The notes under the pieces are model-generated. The model was not told the DNA's origin. It did not search any database and saw only the letters and a list, made by a program, of their open reading frames with translations. This document shows, piece by piece, positions 1 through 5,375 of a DNA stretch of 5,375 bases. The stretch spans positions 1 to 5,375 of the forward strand of contig DATCVG010000049.1 of assembly GCA_036567085.1 (NCBI GenBank), given 5' to 3'. The position numbers and the translations under genes are program-made. Numbering within the stretch: position 1 is the first letter of the stretch; every line of letters starts with the position of its first letter. The DNA comes from Methylopumilus sp036567085 (GTDB lineage: Bacteria > Pseudomonadota > Gammaproteobacteria > Burkholderiales > Methylophilaceae).

Positions 1-206
1 GACGTATATATGCCCTGACCTACACGAGATAAAACACGCGTGGCGATGCGCGAATGCAAATTCACACGATACATGATTTCTAAGCTACCTTCAAAAGAAA
101 CACCGCCATCGACTGCTATGATTTTATGGGCTTGATTGCGAGAGAGTTCATCGACCAATAAAGCTTCCAAACCTCTTGGGCACGTTGCGAAAAATTGATA
201 ATTCAA
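1..206 (-). CDS. rlmL: RlmL-type THUMP-domain 23S rRNA guanine-N2 methyltransferase, N-terminal part (runs off the left edge)
   Basis: Reading the minus strand from a TTG at 206-204 gives 68 codons open to the window edge. The N-terminus resembles that of RlmL/YcbY and related THUMP-domain methyltransferases: FFATCPRGLE at residues 5-14 matches the E. coli pattern of F-A-(S/T)-x-x-R-G-L-E, followed by GGVSFEG at 34-40 and a Y-x-x-N-L-x-S-R-x-A-(S/T)-R-x-(L/M) stretch at 46-59, also typical. This is the segment leading into the THUMP RNA-binding domain; the SAM-binding methylase domain would lie outside the window. The family transfers a methyl group from SAM to N2 of a guanine in 23S rRNA (G2445 in E. 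coli) during 50S assembly in the cytoplasm. The start is TTG because an in-frame TAA lies four codons upstream and no ATG or GTG lies between; an AAAGG ribosome-binding site sits 9 nt before the TTG. It begins 21 nt after the aminopropyltransferase-like gene, so it is probably co-transcribed. Whether it also has the RlmK half of the fused gammaproteobacterial enzyme cannot be seen. Confidence 0.77.
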   Translation of the reverse strand, partial: MNYQFFATCPRGLEALLVDELSRNQAHKIIAVDGGVSFEGSLEIMYRVNLHSRIATRVLSRVGQGIYT

Positions 207-215
207 ATCTTTATA

Positions 216-220
216 CCTTT
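216..220 (-). promoter_or_regulatory. Ribosome binding site fixing the TTG start of the rlmL-like gene
   Basis: On the minus strand AAAGG is followed by a 9-nt spacer and then TTG at 206-204. The in-frame TAA overlaps its first two A residues, so translation cannot begin further upstream. This supports the unusual TTG codon as the true start. Confidence 0.55.
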
Positions 221-227
221 AAAAAAA

Positions 228-1025
228 TTAACGATCAAAATGAAGCGTATGCGATGGTTGATGATTATGAAGCAAAAGCTGATTAAAGAATGCTAAAAAT
301 TCAAGTCCGTATGTTTTCTCGAGTGATTTCGCTTTGACTCTTAAAGTCTTCACATCGAGTTCACGCGGTATATCATGAAATCCTAATACGATTTGGTTGC
401 CTGGTTTGCCTGTAGGAATCACTAAAATAAGATCATCAAAGACACGACGCATGCGGTCAATGTAAAGATCATAATAGGGATCACTCGCCCATATATTCAT
501 CACAAAGATACCGTCCACTCGCAAAGTGGATTTACATACATCAAAAAATGAAAGGCTTCTAAAGTTTCTAGGAATACCTTCAGGATCGAAAGCGTCAATC
601 ATCAATATATCTGTCGACTGCAGGTGCTTTTTCATATAAGGAATCCCGTCGCCATGAATCACTTTGAGTGACTGATCATTAGGTGGCAGATAAAACATTT
701 GATGCGCGACACTAATCACTTTTCTATGGATCTCCACCACAGTCGATTTCATGTCAGATAAAAAACGATGGATAAACTTAGGAATCGATGCCCCACCCAA
801 ACCAATTAATAAAATCTTCTTTGGACGAGGATGGAAAAGTAAAAACATCATCATGGCCCTGGTATATGTGAGCTCTAAATGAAAAGGTTTTTTTATGCGC
901 ATCGAACTTTGAATCGCGTGAGATGCAAAGTGAAGTGAGCGCACACCTTCAGATTCACTAACCTCAATACTGATATCATCATCCATCACTTCTTCACGGA
1001 ATATTTTTTTAAATAAATCTCTCAT
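228..1025 (-). CDS. Spermidine-synthase-like (polyamine aminopropyltransferase-fold) protein
   Basis: The 265-aa product has a Rossmann-type SAM/decarboxy-SAM-binding core of the spermidine synthase superfamily. Visible motifs are the glycine loop KKILLIGLGGAS at residues 69-80, the acidic strand end VVEIHRKV at 96-103 (Glu98 would bind the nucleoside ribose), HGDG at 124-127 (adenine side) and IDAFDPEGIP at 143-152. The last corresponds to the D-(S/A)-x-D-P-x-G-P loop carrying the catalytic and amine-binding aspartates (Asp144, Asp147). True spermidine synthases transfer an aminopropyl group to putrescine and have GGGDGG in the glycine loop; here the Asp position is Gly78, and the N-terminal beta domain (residues 1-50) is weakly conserved, so the substrate is uncertain and speE is not assigned. 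The C-terminus is His-rich (His253, 255, 259, 262). The ATG overlaps the hrpA stop codon as ATGA and no good Shine-Dalgarno is visible, which suggests translational coupling to hrpA. Met14 is a possible alternative start, but the overlap favours Met1. No signal peptide is seen; it is probably cytoplasmic. Confidence 0.75.
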   Translation of the reverse strand: MRDLFKKIFREEVMDDDISIEVSESEGVRSLHFASHAIQSSMRIKKPFHLELTYTRAMMMFLLFHPRPKKILLIGLGGASIPKFIHRFLSDMKSTVVEIHRKVISVAHQMFYLPPNDQSLKVIHGDGIPYMKKHLQSTDILMIDAFDPEGIPRNFRSLSFFDVCKSTLRVDGIFVMNIWASDPYYDLYIDRMRRVFDDLILVIPTGKPGNQIVLGFHDIPRELDVKTLRVKAKSLEKTYGLEFLAFFNQLLLHNHQPSHTLHFDR

Positions 1026-4000
1026 GCGTAATATGGAATATCGTCCAATGCTTTTTCTAGACGCTTAAGGGACACCGGGTATGCCGTTTTTAAATCCTGG
1101 GCAAATAATGACACATGAAGCTCTTCAATCTGCCATGGAAAATCTCTCAAGGCTTGAGGTGGCGTCATTTTTTTAGAGGTATAAGGCTTTAATCTCGCAT
1201 CGAGCAATTGATGAATACGGTCAATGTCTTTTTGTAATAATGCATCTTTGTCTACTCTTGAAGCAAATTTTTCAATTCGAATCATCAGCGCTTTTAAATA
1301 GCGGGGTAAATGAGAAAACACATGAGAGGGTGTCGTTAAAATAAATTCATTATGTATTAAAAAATGCATGCGATTAATAAAAATGGATTCTGATCTTTTT
1401 TGTATCGGGGTAAGTTTATTTAATAGCTCTTTTAACTGATGATAATATGACGCACTTAAATGAATGGTGTCGAGCATGGCCTTCATCGTTTGTGGCAACA
1501 GATGTTTCATCTTTTTTACAAGCGATAAAAAATCGCTCGCATTTCGTGGCATAACCTCCTCATGGCTTAGGGCCGAATCTAAAACCATTTCAATCACATC
1601 ACTTCTTAATTCATCAGGCTCAATCATATCTCGTAGATAAAGCTGTGTTTCTTTAAGTTGATTTAATTCTTTTTCAAGTTGCTTGAGTTGAGGCTTTAAT
1701 TCATAACTCAATAATCTCAACACCCCTTGACGATGTGATTGCTTCATCTCTTCTTCTGAGATAAAGACACGAATCGATACCGACTCGTCATCATCTGATA
1801 GTCCTACAAAACCTTTGTAATCTTTTTGATGCGCATTTAAATCGACCGTATTCGGTAACGCATCAAAATCCCACCGTTTTAAATTGAATCGCTCAATCCC
1901 ATTTGTCTTCTCATTCCTTTTCACATGTACCTGAGGCTTTACTGAATTTTTGAGTAGATTTAAATCACGTCCTTGAATGACAATCTCATTTTTTTGATTT
2001 ATGACTTCAATATTCATAAAACAATGACGAGGTAGACTTTCAATCTCATCTTGATCAATCATGTAAGGCTCTTTCGTTTTTTTTAGAATAAAATCACTGA
2101 TCGATTGAAATAAATGATGATACGTTTTGTATTGGGTTAAGAATTCTGTCACGCTATCCGCAAGAGGCAAAAGTTGTATACGAAGATGTTTAGGGAGTGA
2201 CTTAAAAATACAATTCAATTTTTCACGAATCATGCCAGGCACCAACCACTGCAATCTATTTAAGTCTAATTGATGAAAATCAATTTCAGAAATCATAGCT
2301 GTCACGCCGTCGTCCCTATGGCCTGGCTCAAAACGATATTTGAGTGGAATCATGACGCCATCTATATCTAGCGTTTCGGGGTATTGAATTTCTGTAATCT
2401 CATTCGCATCCCTTTTCATAAGGAGTGCTTTGGTGAGGAATAAAGCTTTAGGCTCTTTGATTTCAATTTCGCGTCGCCAATCCTCAAATCCATCACCATT
2501 GATAATCCCTTGCGGAATTTTTGTATCATAAAACTGAAAAAGATCTTCTTCATTCACTAACACATCAAGACGTCTTGCTTTATGTTCGAGAAGTTCAACT
2601 TCACTGATTAAATCTTGGTTATGTTTCCAAAATAATCCTTTTGAGACGTAACCCCCTTGGACTAAACCTTGTCTAATGAATATCTCGCGCGCAATATCAG
2701 GATTGATGGGGCCAAAGTGCACATTTCTTTTAGGTACAATCGTGAGCCCATAAAGCGAAATTCTCTCGTGGGCATTCACACGCGCTAATTTAGTATCCCA
2801 ATAAGGATCGGTATGATGACGCTCCACTAGATGGTGACTTAAAGATTCAATCCATGTCACATCAATTTCAGCTGCTGTTCTCGCATATAGTTTTGTGGTG
2901 TCGACAAGCTCTGCGGCCATGACCCATTTGGATTTTCTTCTTTTAATATTAGAGCCAGGCGATAAATGAAAATGAATATTTCTAGCACCGATATAAGAAT
3001 CATCTTCTAGCGCTTTGGTACCGATATTGCCTAAAAGACCCGATAAGATAGAACGATGAATCTGCATATAATTCGCTGGCATCTCATTCATTTTAAAATG
3101 CATCTCTGATAGGAGTTCGCGAATTTGTTCATAGAGATCTCGCCACTCACGCATCCTTAAGTAAGATAAGAAATGGGCATGACATAATTTTCTTAACTGA
3201 TTTTGTGAAGTCTTCTTCTTTATCGCTTCATCAAAAAATGTCCAGAGTTTTAAGTAAGACATAAAATCAGATTTTTCATCAAAGAATCTTACTTGTGCCG
3301 CTTCACTTTCAGCTTTTTTATCCAAAGGTCGCTCCCTTGGATCTTGAATACTTAAAGCACTCACAATAATAAGAAGTTCAGACAATGCATTTTCTTTTTT
3401 AGCTTGTAGCAGCATGCGGCCTAATCTCGGATCCATCGGAAGCTTCGCTAAATCTCGACCGATCGGCGTTAATTCATAGTGGTCATTCACAGCACCTAAT
3501 TCTTGCAATAATAAATAACCATCCTGAATAAATCGGCGACTCGGTGGCTGTATAAAAGGGAACTGTGATACATCGCCTAAATGAAGTGATGCCATTTTTA
3601 AAATGACAGAGGCTAATGATGATCGATAAATTTCAGGATCTAAGAATAAAGGCCTCGCATTAAAATCCTCTTCGGAATAAAGTCTCACACAAATACCATC
3701 CGAGACACGCCCGCATCGGCCACTTCGCTGTTTGGCTGACGCTTGAGAAATTTTTTCAATCTGTAATTGTTCGACTTTGTTTCGGGTGCTATAGCGATTC
3801 ACTCTCGCAATACCAGGATCGATGACATATTTAATGCCAGGGACGGTGAGGGATGTCTCGGCGACATTCGTTGACAAAATAATACGTCGCCCGTTCGAAC
3901 CTTTGAATATTTTTTGTTGTTCATCATGAGAGAGTCTTGCAAAAAGAGGGAGCACTTCATAATGGGGTGGCAATTTAGCTTTCAAGAAATCAGCCACATC

Positions 4001-4783
4001 TCTAATTTCTCTCTCACCGGGTAAAAAAATCAGTGTATCGCCACCTACTTTTGAAAAATCTTTCACGACATCAAGAATGGCCTCTTCAATTTTTTCTTCT
4101 TGATCATCTTCATCTTTGACTTCCAAAGGTCGATAACGAATTTCAACAGGATATGTGCGGCCTGACACTTCAATAATAGGTGCGTCATTAAAGTGTTTTG
4201 AGAAACTCTCCACATCAATCGTGGCACTGGTAATAATAATTTTTAAATCTGAGCGTCTAAGGGTGAGTTGCTTTAAATAGCCTAAAAGAAAATCAATATT
4301 AAGACTCCGCTCATGCGCCTCATCAATAATAATGGTGTCATATTGTTTAAGATCAGGATCAGTTTGTGTCTCTGCCAAGAGAACACCATCGGTCATGACT
4401 TTAATGAGTGTTTGTGCAGACACTTTATCTGCAAATCGAATCTTAAAACCTACCGCATCACCTAAGGGTACTTTAAGTTCTGATGCAATACGAGATGCCA
4501 CCGATCTTGCAGCGATGCGTCTTGGTTGTGTATGGCCAATAAGGCCTTTAATACCACGGCCCAGCTTCAAGCATATCTTAGGGAGTTGTGTAGTTTTACC
4601 TGAACCTGTTTCACCACACAAAATCACCACTTGATGATTTAAAATCACTTCATGAATCTCTTCGATTCTTTGTGAAACGGGCAGTACTTCTGGAAACTCT
4701 ATGGATGACAGGCTCTCGAATCGAGCCTGTCTTGATGCTTCTATCGCTAAATTTTTATCTTGCTTATTTGATGTTACATTCAC
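1022..4783 (-). CDS. hrpA: ATP-dependent RNA helicase HrpA (DEAH-box)
   Basis: The 1253-aa product is full length for HrpA (about 1300 aa in E. coli). Helicase motifs are intact and in order: motif I GETGSGKT at 57-64, Ia TQPRRIAA at 85-92, II DEAH at 154-157, III SAT at 186-188, the IV region LIFLPGEREI at 251-260, V STNVAETSLT at 304-313 and VI QRSGRCGR at 352-359. The winged-helix/HA2 region follows at about 415-500 (LTPIGRDLAKLPMDPRLGRML), then an OB-fold region at about 575-655 (KSKWVMAAELVDTTKLYART), then the long HrpA-specific C-terminal region (DUF3418 type) from about 665 to the end, closing with IEELHVSLFAQ (1219-1229) and YPVSLKRL (1235-1242). HrpA is a cytoplasmic 3'-5' RNA helicase; E. 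coli work links it to mRNA processing and to rescue of stalled or collided ribosomes. The start is taken as GTG at 4783-4781: no ATG or TTG occurs in frame nearby, and homology begins soon after (PEVLPVSQR at 31-39). No Shine-Dalgarno is visible, and the gene starts 10 nt after the upstream stop, so coupled initiation is likely. Its stop overlaps the next gene's ATG. Confidence 0.97.
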   Translation of the reverse strand: MNVTSNKQDKNLAIEASRQARFESLSSIEFPEVLPVSQRIEEIHEVILNHQVVILCGETGSGKTTQLPKICLKLGRGIKGLIGHTQPRRIAARSVASRIASELKVPLGDAVGFKIRFADKVSAQTLIKVMTDGVLLAETQTDPDLKQYDTIIIDEAHERSLNIDFLLGYLKQLTLRRSDLKIIITSATIDVESFSKHFNDAPIIEVSGRTYPVEIRYRPLEVKDEDDQEEKIEEAILDVVKDFSKVGGDTLIFLPGEREIRDVADFLKAKLPPHYEVLPLFARLSHDEQQKIFKGSNGRRIILSTNVAETSLTVPGIKYVIDPGIARVNRYSTRNKVEQLQIEKISQASAKQRSGRCGRVSDGICVRLYSEEDFNARPLFLDPEIYRSSLASVILKMASLHLGDVSQFPFIQPPSRRFIQDGYLLLQELGAVNDHYELTPIGRDLAKLPMDPRLGRMLLQAKKENALSELLIIVSALSIQDPRERPLDKKAESEAAQVRFFDEKSDFMSYLKLWTFFDEAIKKKTSQNQLRKLCHAHFLSYLRMREWRDLYEQIRELLSEMHFKMNEMPANYMQIHRSILSGLLGNIGTKALEDDSYIGARNIHFHLSPGSNIKRRKSKWVMAAELVDTTKLYARTAAEIDVTWIESLSHHLVERHHTDPYWDTKLARVNAHERISLYGLTIVPKRNVHFGPINPDIAREIFIRQGLVQGGYVSKGLFWKHNQDLISEVELLEHKARRLDVLVNEEDLFQFYDTKIPQGIINGDGFEDWRREIEIKEPKALFLTKALLMKRDANEITEIQYPETLDIDGVMIPLKYRFEPGHRDDGVTAMISEIDFHQLDLNRLQWLVPGMIREKLNCIFKSLPKHLRIQLLPLADSVTEFLTQYKTYHHLFQSISDFILKKTKEPYMIDQDEIESLPRHCFMNIEVINQKNEIVIQGRDLNLLKNSVKPQVHVKRNEKTNGIERFNLKRWDFDALPNTVDLNAHQKDYKGFVGLSDDDESVSIRVFISEEEMKQSHRQGVLRLLSYELKPQLKQLEKELNQLKETQLYLRDMIEPDELRSDVIEMVLDSALSHEEVMPRNASDFLSLVKKMKHLLPQTMKAMLDTIHLSASYYHQLKELLNKLTPIQKRSESIFINRMHFLIHNEFILTTPSHVFSHLPRYLKALMIRIEKFASRVDKDALLQKDIDRIHQLLDARLKPYTSKKMTPPQALRDFPWQIEELHVSLFAQDLKTAYPVSLKRLEKALDDIPYYA
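4707..4731 (-). repeat. Perfect inverted repeat (9-bp arms, 7-nt loop) in the 5' coding region of hrpA
   Basis: GACAGGCTC at 4707-4715 and GAGCCTGTC at 4723-4731 are perfect reverse complements separated by TCGAATC. In hrpA mRNA this would form a GC-rich 9-bp hairpin about 52-77 nt after the start of the coding region, covering codons 18-26. No T-run follows in the direction of transcription, so it is not a rho-independent terminator. The repeat is certain from the sequence; a regulatory role is inference. Confidence 0.5.
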
Positions 4784-4790
4784 AATGTAA
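4774..4790 (-). promoter_or_regulatory. Perfect palindrome with the hrpA start codon as its loop
   Basis: TTACATT at 4774-4780 and AATGTAA at 4784-4790 are exact reverse complements around the 3 nt CAC, which on the coding strand is the GTG start codon of hrpA. The mRNA could fold a 7-bp, mostly A-U stem with the start codon in the loop, just downstream of the upstream gene's stop at 4796-4794. A ribosome finishing the upstream gene would overlap this stem, consistent with termination-reinitiation. As DNA, the 17-bp dyad also resembles a small operator. The symmetry is seen directly; the function is not established. Confidence 0.35.
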
Positions 4791-4793
4791 AAA

Positions 4794-5222
4794 TTACTGC
4801 TTCACGCAATCTTCAAATCCTGAGTTGCCACCTTTGAATTGTGGTTCATAATAAAACTTATGAAACTGCCATTGGCCTTTTGCATTTTTTGTAAACTGCG
4901 CAATGCCTGTACCAAAATCATGTGTTGATTGATTTTCTAATGCAAAATATATCGCAGCATTTAAGCCATTGGCTGCCATATGGCCTGGATATTTACCAAA
5001 ACCAGGTACCTCAAGAAGAAAATCATAGCTACCATACTGAGCCTGGCTATGTTCTTTTTTTAATTTTATGGTCACTTGGCCTTTGTATGCACCCTCGTGC
5101 GTATCACTGCCAGTACATTGATAAACACCTGTAAAATCAGGTCCTGAGAATGCCGGGTTTTTGCCTGCAGCAAACCCTAATGATGAGATAATCAAAAAAA
5201 TAAAACTTACCATAAAACGCAT
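4794..5222 (-). CDS. Small exported protein of unrecognised family (signal peptide, two cysteines)
   Basis: The 142-aa product opens with a classical Sec signal peptide: Arg2, a hydrophobic core at about residues 5-17 (VSFIFLIISSLGF), and a likely cleavage after Ala18 or Ala19. No lipobox Cys is present, so it should be soluble in the periplasm or secreted. The mature part (about 123 aa) has only two cysteines, Cys36 in FTGVYQCTG and Cys139 three residues before the C-terminus, well placed to join the two ends by a disulfide. The chain is rich in Gly and aromatics with alternating short strands (GQVTIKL at 48-54, YDFLLEVPG at 66-74, AAIYFAL at 89-95, WQFHKFYYEPQF at 118-129), which suggests a small beta-sheet or barrel fold; this is inference. 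I recognise no enzyme motif and cannot name a Pfam family; it resembles in style the uncharacterised short periplasmic proteins of betaproteobacteria. The ATG is supported by AGGAG 6 nt upstream. It lies 14 nt after the preceding gene and 10 nt before hrpA, so co-transcription is likely. Confidence 0.8.
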   Translation of the reverse strand: MRFMVSFIFLIISSLGFAAGKNPAFSGPDFTGVYQCTGSDTHEGAYKGQVTIKLKKEHSQAQYGSYDFLLEVPGFGKYPGHMAANGLNAAIYFALENQSTHDFGTGIAQFTKNAKGQWQFHKFYYEPQFKGGNSGFEDCVKQ

Positions 5223-5228
5223 ACAGCT

Positions 5229-5233
5229 CTCCT
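5229..5233 (-). promoter_or_regulatory. Strong ribosome binding site of the exported-protein gene
   Basis: AGGAG (within AAAGGAGAG) lies 6 nt upstream of the ATG at 5222-5220 on the minus strand. It is the best Shine-Dalgarno sequence in the window and contrasts with hrpA, which has none. Confidence 0.75.
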
Positions 5234-5236
5234 TTA

Positions 5237-5375
5237 TTAAATGATGGGTAAAAATCTAGACTTCAAAGATGCTAGATGACATGTTGCTAAAATTTCTTCT
5301 AACCGATCTAATGCCTTTTTTTTAGGTTGATGGATATTTTCAGCCAAGATGAGCTCATTTTTCATGGAATGTTCC
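5237..5375 (-). CDS. C-terminal end of an unidentified gene, or a small 42-aa ORF (right edge)
   Basis: On the minus strand a frame is open from the window edge to a TAA at 5239-5237, giving 45 residues. The sequence is polar with a basic patch (HQPKKKALDRLEEIL) likely to be helical, and ends CHLASLKSRFLPII. I do not recognise the family. An internal ATG at 5365-5363 preceded by GGAA could start a separate 42-aa protein, but because the frame stays open to the edge the simpler reading is the tail of a longer gene. Its stop is only 14 nt from the exported-protein start, in the same direction, which fits an operon. Coding status rests only on the open frame, its position and the tight spacing. 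Confidence 0.45.
   Translation of the reverse strand, partial: EHSMKNELILAENIHQPKKKALDRLEEILATCHLASLKSRFLPII

Noticed and set aside
216..230. T-run after the stop of the aminopropyltransferase-like gene as a terminator
   Set aside because: The seven T residues are not preceded by a GC-rich hairpin, and the ribosome-binding site of the next gene follows at once.
4332..4634. 100-codon open frame on the plus strand
   Set aside because: It lies entirely antisense to the helicase core of hrpA (motifs I to II), its protein matches nothing I recognise, and hrpA is intact there. It is a shadow frame.
3760..4783. Possibility that this DEAH helicase is a defence-associated helicase
   Set aside because: The full HrpA architecture through the YPVSLKRL C-terminus is present, and the neighbours are housekeeping-type genes with no nuclease, toxin or mobile elements.
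4922..5134. 70-codon open frame on the plus strand
   Set aside because: It is antisense to the exported-protein gene, which has a signal peptide, paired cysteines and a strong ribosome-binding site; the plus-strand frame has none of these.
5108..5144. Short inverted repeat ACCTG/CAGGT inside the exported-protein gene
   Set aside because: Five-base arms in coding sequence are expected by chance and no regulatory context is visible.
5227..5266. Possible promoter (TTGAAG with a TTTAAT downstream, minus strand) before the exported-protein gene
   Set aside because: The -35 match is only TTGA and the spacer to TTTAAT is 19 nt, too long for a convincing sigma-70 promoter in AT-rich DNA.

Overview
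The window is a compact, one-directional block of five genes, all read on the minus strand (right to left here). In transcription order they are: the 3' end of an unidentified gene at the right edge; a small exported protein; the DEAH-box RNA helicase HrpA (most of the window); a spermidine-synthase-like SAM-fold protein; and the start of an RlmL-type THUMP-domain rRNA methyltransferase that runs off the left edge. Gaps between genes are 14, 10, -4 (ATGA overlap) and 21 nt. I see no rho-independent terminator between any of them, so a single operon or read-through unit is the simplest reading.

The DNA is AT-rich. HrpA of this length (1253 aa, with the DUF3418-type C-terminal region) together with an RlmL-type methyltransferase points to a Proteobacterium. 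A low-GC beta- or gammaproteobacterium is a reasonable guess, possibly of the Methylophilaceae kind, but this placement is an inference from gene type and base composition and was not tested. There are no tRNA or rRNA genes, IS elements, CRISPR arrays or integration scars, and no stretch over 300 bases lacks a gene. This looks like core-genome housekeeping sequence, not an accessory island.

Functionally, hrpA and rlmL both concern RNA and the ribosome. HrpA is a translation-linked RNA helicase, and RlmL-type enzymes methylate 23S rRNA. The aminopropyltransferase-like protein between them is joined to hrpA by a 4-nt overlap. It lacks the Asp of the canonical GGGDGG motif, so its substrate is uncertain. 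The small exported protein upstream has a clear signal peptide and one probable disulfide, and I do not recognise its family.

The most notable non-coding signals are at the start of hrpA. Its start codon is GTG with no visible Shine-Dalgarno sequence, and that GTG is exactly the 3-nt loop of a perfect 7-bp inverted repeat. A second perfect inverted repeat (9-bp arms, 7-nt loop) lies about 50 nt into the coding region. They may control HrpA translation or couple it to the upstream gene. I do not see evidence of a new multi-gene system here.
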